From: Pseudoxanthomonas sp. CF385
GTDB lineage: Bacteria > Pseudomonadota > Gammaproteobacteria > Xanthomonadales > Xanthomonadaceae
DNA length: 64,000 bases
Assembly: GCF_900104255.1 (NCBI RefSeq)
Contig: NZ_FNKZ01000001.1
Coordinates: forward strand, 1,518,001 to 1,582,000
Direction of reading: 5' to 3'
Shown piece by piece: positions 7,445 through 15,529 of the stretch. A model generated the notes under the pieces. The model was not told the origin of the DNA and made no database searches. It saw only the letters and a list, made by a program, of their open reading frames with translations. Made by a program: the position numbers and the translations under genes. Each line of letters begins with the position of its first letter. The stretch's first letter is position 1.

Positions 7445-8821
7445 CTAGCGCACCGGCGCGGCGTCGACGAAGACCGGATTGGTATAGAACCCGAGATCGC
7501 GCCACGGATCCTCGCCGCGCACATCGGCCAGCGGCGTGGGCTCCTGAGTGCTGCTGCCGCGCGCGCGCACGAATCCGCCGCCTGCCGGTACCGGCAGGTC
7601 CCAGCGCACGACATGCCAGGCGCCTTCGCGCCGCCACGTGCCGGCGCTCCAGCGGCGTGTCTGCATGCGCGGGGCGTCGCCGGTGCCGGCATGGCCGACG
7701 ATCAGCTCCAACTGCGCCAGCGCGGGACGCTGGCCGTGCGCGTTCGGCGTGGTGGGCTGGCGCACCTTCAGTTCGATGTGCATCGTGGCGCCGGCCGGCA
7801 GCACCAGGGTTTCGCCGAGGGTGGCGGCGGGCGTGCTGCCGTCGGCGGCGCGCACGGTCAGCTCCAGCGTGTCGATCAGGTCGCCGGTGACCGCGAACAT
7901 GCGGCCGTGGCGCAGGCCGTCGAGGATGTCGTGCGCATCGCGGCGCGCCCACACGTAGGTCTTGCTGTATTCGCCCGGGTCGTAATCGCGGCCGCCATCG
8001 CGCAGGTTGTGGTGCGAATCCGAGGTCGCGGTGATCCAGAAGCGCCGGCCCTCGGCCAGCAACGCATCCCACACGCCGCCGACCTGGGTGGTCATCTGGT
8101 CGAACCCGCCGAACGTGGGCGCGGAGGCATTGCGGTACAGGCCGCGCTCGCTGCGGATCGCCTGGTGGCCGGGCGCGCCCTCCATGCCGACCAGCACGCG
8201 CGGTGCGGTGTCGTGCCAGGCGCGCAGCTCGGCGGGCTCCACGTCGCCCCACCGGCCCACGCCGGTGGCGGTGCGCGAGGGATGGTTGACGAACATCAGC
8301 GGCGGCGCGGGCAGGGCGCGCATGTGCGCCAGCGCGTCGAGCATGGTCTGCAGGTCGTCGCGCTGCACGCCGTCCACGCGTTCGTTGCGGCTGAAACGGC
8401 GCTCGATCTCGACCAGTTCGTCGCGCTCGCGCGCACTGGGCGCGATGATCAGCGAGGCGTGCTCCGCGGCGGGCACGTCGAACTCCATGCCGTTGAACTG
8501 GATCAGTGCGGGCACGTCGCGGCGCGCCTGTTCCAGCGCGGGCCACGCCCGGTCGCGGGTCACCGCCGAATGGCCGGGGCCGCCGTGGTCAGTGTGGACC
8601 ATCCAGGTGAGGCCGTAGTGCAGCGCCTGCCGTGCGTTACGGCTGCGCGTGTACGGCGAATCGCCGCCTGGCACCGGCGTGGGCGGGGTGGTGGAGCGGT
8701 CCCAGTCCACGCTCCACTCGCTGTGCACATGGTGGTCGCCGGCTTGCCAGGCGCGATCGTGGTCGGCCGCGCAGGCGGACAGGGGCGCGGCCAGCACGGC
8801 CAGCAGCAGGAAGGGACGCAT
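7445..8821 (-). CDS. PHP-domain metallo-phosphoesterase lipoprotein
   Basis: A 458-residue exported protein. The N-terminus has a lipobox (PLSAC, Cys17 with Ala at +2), so it is predicted to be a periplasmic or outer-membrane lipoprotein. PHP metal-binding motifs are present in order: GDHHVHSEWS, VHTDHGG, a buried Glu in FNGMEFD, MFVNHPS and TATSDSHH. PHP enzymes hydrolyse phosphoester bonds using two or three metals. The C-terminal part looks like beta-rich accessory sequence. It lies directly downstream of a TonB receptor, sigma factor and FecR, suggesting it cleaves a phosphorylated nutrient before or after uptake; this role is inference. Confidence 0.85.
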   Translation of the reverse strand: MRPFLLLAVLAAPLSACAADHDRAWQAGDHHVHSEWSVDWDRSTTPPTPVPGGDSPYTRSRNARQALHYGLTWMVHTDHGGPGHSAVTRDRAWPALEQARRDVPALIQFNGMEFDVPAAEHASLIIAPSARERDELVEIERRFSRNERVDGVQRDDLQTMLDALAHMRALPAPPLMFVNHPSRTATGVGRWGDVEPAELRAWHDTAPRVLVGMEGAPGHQAIRSERGLYRNASAPTFGGFDQMTTQVGGVWDALLAEGRRFWITATSDSHHNLRDGGRDYDPGEYSKTYVWARRDAHDILDGLRHGRMFAVTGDLIDTLELTVRAADGSTPAATLGETLVLPAGATMHIELKVRQPTTPNAHGQRPALAQLELIVGHAGTGDAPRMQTRRWSAGTWRREGAWHVVRWDLPVPAGGGFVRARGSSTQEPTPLADVRGEDPWRDLGFYTNPVFVDAAPVR

Positions 8822-8880
8822 CGATAACCTCGCAAGGCACGGCGATGCCGCCGCGGGCGCGGCGGATCGCAGAAGAAGTG

Positions 8881-8908
8881 GCGCGCCGCGGCATCGGCCG
8901 CGGCGCGC
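8881..8908 (-). terminator. hairpin between TonB receptor and phosphoesterase genes
   Basis: A perfect 11-bp GC stem (8881-8891 with 8898-8908) has a 6-nt loop and is followed on the minus strand by CACTTCTTCT. It sits 7 bp after the receptor stop. It may terminate or attenuate transcription into the phosphoesterase gene, or stabilise the receptor mRNA. Confidence 0.5.
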
Positions 8909-8914
8909 AGGGGC

Positions 8915-11900
8915 TCAGAAGTCGGCGCGCAGGCCCAGGCTGATGCGGCGGCCCGACTTCTCGTACATGGTCGGGAACGACGGATCCATCGTGTAGCCGC
9001 TGGTCGCCTCGTCCGTCAGGTTGATGCCCTTCAGGCTGAGCTTGAGGTGGTCGCTGATGCGGTAGCCGATCGACACGTCGAGCTGGCCATAGGCATCGCG
9101 CCAGATCGGATACATGTTGTAGCCGATCGACTCCACGTACTCGTCCTTGTGGTTGTACGACACGCGGGCGTCGAAGCGCGCGTTCTCGTAGTACGCGGTG
9201 AAGTTCCAGGTCTGCTCGGCCAGGCCCGGCATCGGCGTGCGGATGCCCAGGTCGGACTCACCGGCCAGCGAGCTGTCCAGCATCGTGAAATTGGCGTTGA
9301 TGCCGAAGCCGTCCAGCGCCTCGTGGAAGGTGCGCAGCGGCAGGTTGGCGATCAGTTCGATGCCGTCCACGTCGTACGAACCCTTCGCGTTCACCGGCTG
9401 GTAGACGTCGAAGTCGTAGTAGCCGTTGAGCGTGCCGTTGGCGTTGTAGACGGCCACATCCTCGACCACGCCGGTGAGCGCGTTCACCACCACGCCATCG
9501 ATGCGCTTGCGGAAGTACGACGCCGCCAGCAGGCCGCCGTTGGACAGGTATTTCTCCAGGCCGACTTCCCACTGTTTGGCGTAGGTGGGCTTCAGGTCCG
9601 GGTTGCCGTCGGTGAAGCGGAACGAGCTCCAGCTGGCGGTGCGCTTGTAGGCCACGTCGGTGAGCGCCGGACGGATCAGCGTCTCGGAGGCGGCGGCACG
9701 CAACAACAGGCCGTCGGCGAGTTCGGCGGTGAGGTTCAGGCTGGGCAGCACATCGGTGTAGCCGCCGTCCTTGGACACCGGCGTGTCAGTGTAGCCGGTG
9801 GAGCCGTCGGGGTTCTGCACCGGGTGATAGCCGAACGACACCACCTGCGTATCGACGTAGCGGGCGCCGGCGTTCACCGTCACCGGTACGCGGCCGAGGT
9901 TGAAGCCGAGGTTGGCCATCGCGTACAGGCTGGTGACTTCTTCATCCACGCGGTAGTACTGCGCGTCGTCGAACGGGGTGCGGAAGCCGGGATAGCGGAA
10001 GTAGCCGCGGGCGAAGTCGTTGGAGACCTGCTGCCAGTCGATGTCCTTCACCGTGTAGGCGCCGCCGGGGACGATGTCGCCGATCCATTCCAGCGGGCTG
10101 TCGGCCAGCGTGCGCGTGTTGACCCAGGAGGTGTCGCCTGGCCCGGGCCCGGTGATCTTGAGCTCGCCGTAGTTCCGTTCCTTGGACTTGTCGGTGTAGC
10201 GGCCGCCGAACTGGATGTTGTGCAGCGCCGGCAGGAAGGGCAGGTCCAGGGTGCGGGTCACGTTGACCTGCGCGGCGTACTTGTCGTCGCTGATCTTCTC
10301 CAGCGTGGTCTCGTACGCTTCGAACAGGTAGCGCGACGGCGAGGCGTACATGTCGAAGCCGGCGGAACTGGTGCTGGGAATCGTCTCGCCGCTGCGGCCG
10401 GTCCAGCGCGTGCGCGAGGGCGCGTAGGCCACGTGCTTCAGGTTGGAATAGTCCAGGGTCTTCTCGGCGCCGGAGTAGCCGGCCATCGCATCCACCGCCC
10501 AGACATCGTTCTTCCAGTCCAGGGCCAGGCTGTATTGCGCGTAGTCGGTCTCGTTGATGCGTTCCTTGCTGAGGAACTCGTGCTGGGTGGCGGTGTAGGA
10601 GACATCGCGCAGCACCAGCATGCCGTACTCGGACAGGGTAGTGTCGTCGTATTCGTGGATCGTTTCCAGCGTGCTGCGGCTGGAGGCCGAGTAGGCCGCG
10701 GCGTCGTACTCGTCCTCGGTGGTGTCGTAGCCGCCGAGCATCGCGTCGAAGGTCAGGCTGAAGGTATTGCTGGGCTTGTACTGCAGCGAGGCGGTGGCGC
10801 CCCACTTCTCCTGGTCGTTGAGGTAGACGCGGTCGCCCACCTTGTCCTGGAACACGATCAGGTTGCTCTCGGCGGTGTTGGCGCGGTTGTTGATCACCCA
10901 GCCGGTGTCGCGTTCGATCACCGCCTCGGCCTGCGAGCCGCGCGTGCCGGAGACGCCGAGGAAGCGCGACATCGGGCGGAAGTTGATGCCGGAGGTGGAA
11001 TCGGTGCGGTTGGTGCGCTCGGCGTGCGAGAACGACACCAGCGCGCCCCAGTCGCCCCAGGTGTCGCTGGCGAGGAGGGCGAACTTCGGGTCGGTCTCTT
11101 CGGAGATCGAGTTGTGCGCGCCCTCGGCCGAAGCCACCAGCTTGCGGCCGGTGTAGTCGAACGGACGCGCGGTGGAGATCTTCACCGAACCGGCGATGCC
11201 GCCTTCTTCGTCGGCCGCCGTCGGCGATTTCTGCACGGTCACCTGCTGGATGATCTCCGAGGCGAACAGGTCGAACTCCACGTCGCGGCCGCCGCTGCCG
11301 GAGGCGGTGGCCAGGTCGTTGATCGACACGTGGGTGTACTCGGAGGGCAGGCCGCGCACGTTGACCTTGCTGCCCATGCCCTTGTTGCGCTCGATGGTCA
11401 CGCCCGGCATGCGCTGCAGCGCTTCGGCCAGGTTCTGCTCGGGAAAGTCGGCCACGTCGGTGGCGACGATGGAGTCGGAGAAGCCCACGGTGTAGCGCTT
11501 GATGTCGACGGCCTGTTCCAGGCTGCGGCTGTAGCTGCCGACCACCTCGATGCTCTCCAGCTCCTGCGCCTGCGCCTGCGGCGCTTCGGCCGCGGCGGTC
11601 GGCGCGGTGGCCGGCGTCGCGGGGGCGGGCGCCGGTGCGGGCGTCGCCGGCGGGTGGGCCGTGTCGGGTTCGATCGTCACGGTGCCGGCATTGAGGTAGC
11701 GGTAGCGCAGGCCGGTGCCGTCGAGCAGTTGCGCGAGCGCCTGGTCGGAGGAGAGGCCCGCCGGAATGGCGCGCGTGCGCGGATTGCCGGCCTGTGCGTG
11801 GTAGACGAACTGCAGGCCGGTCTGGCGCGACAGTGCGTTGAGCGCGCTGTCGAGCGACTGCGAGGGAATGGCGTCGGTCGCGGGTTTCGCCGATTGCGCG

Positions 11901-11962
11901 GCGACGGTGGCGGTCGCGGCCTGCAGGGCAAGCGCGATGGAAAGGACGAGGATTCGGCGCAT
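8915..11962 (-). CDS. TonB-dependent outer-membrane receptor with N-terminal STN signalling domain
   Basis: A 1015-residue transducer-type receptor. Residues 1-22 are a signal peptide. An STN secretin/TonB short domain follows (IPSQSLDSALNALSRQTGLQ to about residue 98), then an Ala/Pro linker, a TonB-box-like segment (IEVVGSYSRS) and a plug domain (FPEQNLAEALQRMPGVTIER). The rest is a 22-strand-type barrel ending in the aromatic terminus LGLRADF. The sigma and FecR genes lie immediately upstream, so ligand binding is expected to signal through STN-FecR to the ECF factor. The ATG at 11962 (MRRILVLS) is chosen because a signal peptide starts there. The ligand is not evident; an organophosphate is suggested only by the downstream PHP gene. 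Confidence 0.95.
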   Translation of the reverse strand: MRRILVLSIALALQAATATVAAQSAKPATDAIPSQSLDSALNALSRQTGLQFVYHAQAGNPRTRAIPAGLSSDQALAQLLDGTGLRYRYLNAGTVTIEPDTAHPPATPAPAPAPATPATAPTAAAEAPQAQAQELESIEVVGSYSRSLEQAVDIKRYTVGFSDSIVATDVADFPEQNLAEALQRMPGVTIERNKGMGSKVNVRGLPSEYTHVSINDLATASGSGGRDVEFDLFASEIIQQVTVQKSPTAADEEGGIAGSVKISTARPFDYTGRKLVASAEGAHNSISEETDPKFALLASDTWGDWGALVSFSHAERTNRTDSTSGINFRPMSRFLGVSGTRGSQAEAVIERDTGWVINNRANTAESNLIVFQDKVGDRVYLNDQEKWGATASLQYKPSNTFSLTFDAMLGGYDTTEDEYDAAAYSASSRSTLETIHEYDDTTLSEYGMLVLRDVSYTATQHEFLSKERINETDYAQYSLALDWKNDVWAVDAMAGYSGAEKTLDYSNLKHVAYAPSRTRWTGRSGETIPSTSSAGFDMYASPSRYLFEAYETTLEKISDDKYAAQVNVTRTLDLPFLPALHNIQFGGRYTDKSKERNYGELKITGPGPGDTSWVNTRTLADSPLEWIGDIVPGGAYTVKDIDWQQVSNDFARGYFRYPGFRTPFDDAQYYRVDEEVTSLYAMANLGFNLGRVPVTVNAGARYVDTQVVSFGYHPVQNPDGSTGYTDTPVSKDGGYTDVLPSLNLTAELADGLLLRAAASETLIRPALTDVAYKRTASWSSFRFTDGNPDLKPTYAKQWEVGLEKYLSNGGLLAASYFRKRIDGVVVNALTGVVEDVAVYNANGTLNGYYDFDVYQPVNAKGSYDVDGIELIANLPLRTFHEALDGFGINANFTMLDSSLAGESDLGIRTPMPGLAEQTWNFTAYYENARFDARVSYNHKDEYVESIGYNMYPIWRDAYGQLDVSIGYRISDHLKLSLKGINLTDEATSGYTMDPSFPTMYEKSGRRISLGLRADF

Positions 11963-12033
11963 CGTGGGATCCGGTGGTGTGGGGTGGTGGCGTGCGATCA
12001 CTCGCGCGCACCCTGACTACGAGGGCGCACGGC

Positions 12034-12054
12034 GACGATCGGGCACCGGTTTCC
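12034..12054 (-). promoter_or_regulatory. possible FecI-type ECF promoter for the receptor gene
   Basis: On the minus strand GGAAACC (12054-12048) is followed after 10 nt by CGTC (12037-12034), about 70 bp upstream of the receptor start. The boxes resemble ECF -35 (GGAAA) and -10 (CGTC) elements, but the spacing is shorter than usual. Low confidence. Confidence 0.28.
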
Positions 12055-12082
12055 CCGTGAATTTTTTCTTACAGCGCCCGGA

Positions 12083-13117
12083 TCACCACGGGCCGTGCAC
12101 CGGCGCGTGGCGCGAACGCACGCGGATCTCGTGCGCGTCGGCGCTGATGGCGAGCGCAGGCTGTTCGTCGAGGAAGGCGCGCAGCGAGGCCACGTCGTCC
12201 GCGCGCAGGTTGCCGGTCAGGCGCAACGCGCCGGCTTCGCTGTCGTCCACGCGCAGCCGCACGGCGTTCATGCGGTTGAAGCGGTCGGCGATGTCGCGCA
12301 GCGGTTCGTCGCGGAACACGACGCGCCGCTGCCACCAGGCCGTCATGGCCTCGACATCTTCCTGCACGACACTCACCTGGTGGTCGGCGTAGGCCACGCG
12401 CGCGGACTGTCCGGCCGCCAGGTCGGCGAGCAGGCGACCCTTGCCCGCGCGGTCGACCACGTGGATGCGCCCTTCGGCGACGCCGAAGCGGGCCTGGTCG
12501 CGTTGCAACGACACGTCGAAGGTGGTGCCGATGTCGCGCACCTCCAGACCCGCGGCGTGCACGCTGAAAGGACGGCGATCCTCGGCGACGACGAAACTCG
12601 CCTGGCCTTGCGCCAGGTCCACGCGCCGGCGCAGCAGGCCGACCGTCGCGGTGACTTCGCTCTCGGCATTGAGGTGCATCACCGTGCCGTCTTCCAGCGT
12701 GACCATGCGCGGTGCGCCCTGCAGGGCGACGTAGTGGCGCGTGCTGGGCAGTGCCGCGTGCACGGCCACGCCGATGCCCAGCAGCACCGCCGCGGCGGCG
12801 GCGACGCGCGGCAGGCGGCGGGGCGTCGTGCGTGCCACCGGTGCGCGCGCGGGCCGCAGGGGGAGCGCCACCACGTTGCCGCGGTCTTCCGGGTCGGCCG
12901 CATCCGCTGGCAACGCGCGCACGGCATCGCCGATCTCGGCGGCGACGCTGGCGATGGCCAGGTATTCGCGCAGGTGCACGGGCGAGGCCACCAGCCAGTC
13001 CATGAAACGCTGCTGGTCGGCGGGGCTCAGCGCGCCTTCGCGCTGCATCACGTGCCAGTAGGCGGCTTCGCGGGTGGCGGTCGCGGCCGCACCGGGCGGG
13101 AACAGGGACGTACCCAT
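12083..13117 (-). CDS. FecR-family anti-sigma factor / sigma regulator
   Basis: A 344-residue inner-membrane regulator. The N-terminal cytoplasmic DUF4880 segment (YWHVMQREGALSPADQQRFMDW) binds the sigma factor. One membrane helix lies around residues 105-125 (VAAAAAVLLGIGVAVHAA). The periplasmic FecR domain (YVALQGAPRMVTLEDGTVMHL onward) is followed by the C-terminal DUF4974 segment (FRDEPLRDIADRFNR) that meets the receptor STN domain. Its ATG shares a base with the TGA of the ECF sigma gene (TGATG), showing coupled translation. Length and order match FecR family proteins. Confidence 0.93.
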   Translation of the reverse strand: MGTSLFPPGAAATATREAAYWHVMQREGALSPADQQRFMDWLVASPVHLREYLAIASVAAEIGDAVRALPADAADPEDRGNVVALPLRPARAPVARTTPRRLPRVAAAAAVLLGIGVAVHAALPSTRHYVALQGAPRMVTLEDGTVMHLNAESEVTATVGLLRRRVDLAQGQASFVVAEDRRPFSVHAAGLEVRDIGTTFDVSLQRDQARFGVAEGRIHVVDRAGKGRLLADLAAGQSARVAYADHQVSVVQEDVEAMTAWWQRRVVFRDEPLRDIADRFNRMNAVRLRVDDSEAGALRLTGNLRADDVASLRAFLDEQPALAISADAHEIRVRSRHAPVHGPW

Positions 13118-13647
13118 CACGCCGCTCCCATCGCACGACGGCATACGGCCAGGCCGCGGACCACGTGCTTCTTCACCATGTGCGGCGACACGCCCAGGCG
13201 TTCGCCGATCTGGCGGTAGGTCAGGCCGTCGCGGTACTGCATGACCAGCACAGCGCGCGTGCGGGCCGGCAGGCTGGCGAGCAGGGCCTGCATGTGCTGG
13301 CGGCGCTGCGCGCGCTCGGTGGCGTCTTCCACGCCTTCCGCATGGGTGACCAGGGCGGCGATCTGTTCGACGTCTTCCATCGGGACGGGCGTCCGTTGCC
13401 GGCGCGCGGCCTGTTCGCGGGCGAGGTTCAGCGCGACGGTGAAGAGGTAGGCCTCGGGATTGACGATCTGCTCGCCCTGGCCCTGGTGCGCGCGCAGCAG
13501 GCGCAGGTAGGTTTCCTGGACGAGGTCTTCGGCTTCGTCGTTGGCGCCGCGGCGGGCGAAGAAGCCACGCAGCGCGGGCGCCTGGTCGGTGAACACGCGC
13601 GTGAGCGCGCGGATCGCGTGTTCGGCCAAGGTCCTGTCCCGCCCCAT
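13117..13647 (-). CDS. FecI-type ECF sigma factor
   Basis: A 176-residue ECF sigma factor with region 2 (ANDEAEDLVQETYLRLLRAH) and region 4 (LPARTRAVLVMQYRDGLTYRQIGERLGVSPHMVKKHV). Gene order sigma-FecR-STN receptor is the classical cell-surface-signalling arrangement, so the receptor gene is its expected target. The ATG at 13647 (MGRDRTLAEHA) is preferred; a TTG at 13662 would add five residues. The stop overlaps the fecR start. Confidence 0.93.
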   Translation of the reverse strand: MGRDRTLAEHAIRALTRVFTDQAPALRGFFARRGANDEAEDLVQETYLRLLRAHQGQGEQIVNPEAYLFTVALNLAREQAARRQRTPVPMEDVEQIAALVTHAEGVEDATERAQRRQHMQALLASLPARTRAVLVMQYRDGLTYRQIGERLGVSPHMVKKHVVRGLAVCRRAMGAA

Positions 13648-13710
13648 CGGAAAGGGCGGCAAGGTACGCGGCGCGGATGACGGTTCGGTGACACGCCGCC
13701 GCGCGGGCGA

Positions 13711-13917
13711 TCACAGGCGGTTGAGGGCGCGCAGGCGGATCGCACCGACGTCGACGTCCTGCTGGTCGGCCGCGCACGCGCGCGCCGCCTGCATGGCGGT
13801 ATCCGGCGTGCTCGACAGCGTCACCTGGCCCCAGGCGATGCAATGCCCGCCGTCGTAGACCTCGTAGTCGGCGAAATAGGGGTGCGCGGTGGCGTCCTCA
13901 GGTGCCGACGTGCACAT
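13711..13917 (-). CDS. small unknown acidic protein
   Basis: A 68-residue frame whose ATG at 13917 lies inside the last codons of the pseudo-dehydroquinase gene (20-bp overlap). The translation (AHPYFADYEVYDGGHCIAWG, then a helical DTAMQAARACAADQQ and VDVGAIRLRAL) looks like a compact alpha/beta protein rather than a shadow. No family was recognised. Overlap and orientation suggest it is co-expressed with the two dehydroquinase-like genes. Confidence 0.5.
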   Translation of the reverse strand: MCTSAPEDATAHPYFADYEVYDGGHCIAWGQVTLSSTPDTAMQAARACAADQQDVDVGAIRLRALNRL

Positions 13918-14341
13918 CGCATTCGCATTCGCTGCAGCCGAGCTTTTCCAGAGCGATCTCCAGCGCCAGCGCGTAGCTGCGCGCGCCGTAGCCCTCGACC
14001 ACGGCCAGGCGGTGGCCGGTGGCGGCGGGCAGCGCGGCGTGCTCACCGGGGTCGTCGTGCACTTCCACATAAGGATGGCTGAGGCCCTGCACGGCGCGCT
14101 GCAGCAGCGGGTGATCGGTGAGCGCGCCCGGGTCCAGCAGGGTGGCGCGCACGCCCCATGCGTTGGCCAGGCGCAGCGCGGTCAGCACTTCGGTGGTGGA
14201 GCCGCAGCTGCGCACGGCCAGGGTCTGCCCGGCGCAGCCGGCGCGCTGCACCAGCGCACCGAGCACCGAGGGCGGCAACGGCGACGGCGGCGTGGTGAAC
14301 GCGTCGTGGCGCTCAGGGCCGCGGATGACGAGGATGGACAT
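13898..14341 (-). CDS. degenerate type II 3-dehydroquinase-like protein, copy 2
   Basis: A 147-residue protein with the overall layout of type II dehydroquinase (AroQ): start strand MSILVIRGPER (AroQ: ...GPNLN), LLDPGALTDHPLL (AroQ: NPGAxTHTS), HPYVEVHDDPGEH (AroQ: PFVEVHLSN) and C-terminal helix YGARSYALALEIALEKL. The catalytic-loop Tyr and Arg (AroQ REPxxYG) are absent, the Asn of the NPGA motif is Asp, and the second catalytic Arg after the EVH motif is not seen; the EVH histidine remains. It is therefore probably not an active dehydratase. A tandem homologue lies 14 bp upstream. The C-terminus is Cys-rich (CSECECDVHV). The function is unknown. Confidence 0.72.
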   Translation of the reverse strand: MSILVIRGPERHDAFTTPPSPLPPSVLGALVQRAGCAGQTLAVRSCGSTTEVLTALRLANAWGVRATLLDPGALTDHPLLQRAVQGLSHPYVEVHDDPGEHAALPAATGHRLAVVEGYGARSYALALEIALEKLGCSECECDVHVGT

Positions 14342-14354
14342 GAGGGGCTCCGGC

Positions 14355-14795
14355 TCAGGCATGGACGGTCTCCGCCGCGGCAGAGGGACGCAGGCGGCGC
14401 AGCGCGATGTCCAGCGCCATCGCATAGGCGCGCGGCAGGTCGTCGCGCAGGATCACGGTGACCAGCGGTGCGTGTTGGGGCTGCACGCGCGGTTCCAGTG
14501 CGTGCGCGGCATCGTCGTGTACTTCGATGTAGGGCGAGGGCAGGCCGTCGAGCGCGTCGCGCACGGCGTGGGTCTGGGATGCATCGTGAATCGCCAGCTC
14601 ACCGACATCGAGCAGCAGCAGGTCGGCGCGTTCGCGGCGCGCGCGGCGCAGGCCGGCCACCAGATCAAGGACGCTGGCGAAGGCGCGACAGTGCAGCGAC
14701 TGGCCGGCGGCGCTCGCACGCTCACGCAGCGGGCGGTCGAGGAAGGGAGTGTCGGTAAGCGCGGCATGCGGGCCGCGCAGGATCAGGATGGACAT
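14355..14795 (-). CDS. degenerate type II 3-dehydroquinase-like protein, copy 1
   Basis: A 146-residue paralogue of the adjacent downstream gene, with the same start (MSILILRGPHAAL), central LLLLDVGELAIHDASQTHAV, SPYIEVHDDAAHAL and C-terminal YAMALDIALRRLRP. As in copy 2 the AroQ catalytic Tyr/Arg loop is missing and the NPGA Asn is Asp, while the EVH His is kept. Both copies share the unusual EVHDD in place of EVHxSN. The ATG at 14795 is chosen because it aligns with copy 2. This looks like a family of non-catalytic AroQ-fold proteins, an inference from motif alignment by eye. Confidence 0.7.
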   Translation of the reverse strand: MSILILRGPHAALTDTPFLDRPLRERASAAGQSLHCRAFASVLDLVAGLRRARRERADLLLLDVGELAIHDASQTHAVRDALDGLPSPYIEVHDDAAHALEPRVQPQHAPLVTVILRDDLPRAYAMALDIALRRLRPSAAAETVHA

Positions 14796-14903
14796 GGATC
14801 GCGGTGTGGCGCACGAGGTGTGCGGTGTGGCCACGATAGGTCGCGATGGCGTAAAGCCGCCATGCCGTCGCGCCCGCGTCGGCGTAAAGAACGCGTAGCG
14901 TTT

Positions 14904-15518
14904 TCAGCGCAGCACGATCAATGCCACGCCCGTCAGCGCGAACAGCGGCGTCCATGCGGCATCCGTCGGAAAGGCGCGATGGCGGACCCCGCGGAAGACA
15001 CCGCGGGCGATGAGCTGGGTGGTGGCGAGCATCGCCAGCAGATGCAGCGCCACGGCCGCCAGCATCAACGCGAACGAGCCGGTCGCAGTGATCGCACCGG
15101 CGGGTCCGTTCGTCATGCACAGCGGCAGCAGCGCGGGCACCAGCATCAGGCCGCTGCCGTGCGCGGTGCCCATCAGGCATGACCATGCGGCCAGGCTTGC
15201 ATGCGATCGATACGTGATCGATGAACGCGGCCGTCGCAGGCATCGCCATGCGGCCAGCGCGAGCAGCCCTCCGCCCGCCACAACGTAGATGTGCTGAGGC
15301 GCCCGCCCGACACCCTGCATTACCAGCGCCACGACCAGGATCACCGACACCGCGTGGCCCACGGCAATCGGCAGCAGTGCGCGTCGTGTTTCGCGCGCAT
15401 CGCCGCTGCGTGTGGCCCGTGATGCGGCGAATAGCCAGCCGTTCGCCGGGTTCAGGCCATGCAGCGCACCAAGGCCGGCGACGGCGAGCCACGGCCACGC
15501 CGCATCGGGCAGCGGCAT
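14904..15518 (-). CDS. six-TM membrane protein of unknown function
   Basis: A 204-residue polytopic protein with about six hydrophobic segments: WPWLAVAGLGALHGLN, LLPIAVGHAVSVILVVALVM, IYVVAGGGLLALAAW, GLMLVPALLPLC, FALMLAAVALHLLAMLATTQ and PLFALTGVALIVL. Histidines at GALHGLNP, VGHAVS and GTAHGSG recall NicO/UreH-type metal transporters, but this is resemblance only. The ATG is 11 bp after the stop of the DUF899 gene, so the two share a transcript. Confidence 0.75.
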   Translation of the reverse strand: MPLPDAAWPWLAVAGLGALHGLNPANGWLFAASRATRSGDARETRRALLPIAVGHAVSVILVVALVMQGVGRAPQHIYVVAGGGLLALAAWRCLRRPRSSITYRSHASLAAWSCLMGTAHGSGLMLVPALLPLCMTNGPAGAITATGSFALMLAAVALHLLAMLATTQLIARGVFRGVRHRAFPTDAAWTPLFALTGVALIVLR

Positions 15519-15529
15519 GACGGCGGGCC

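Noticed and set aside
9047..12016. 989-codon open frame on the plus strand opposite the TonB receptor
   Set aside because: Composition is His/Val/Gly/Arg-rich and repetitive, with no recognisable domain; the receptor on the other strand has clear STN, plug and barrel features. It is a GC-rich codon-phase shadow.
12083..13843. 586-codon frame combining FecR with an upstream extension
   Set aside because: The upstream half overlaps the ECF sigma gene in another frame and is Arg/Pro-rich; the FecR start at 13117 is fixed by the TGATG overlap.
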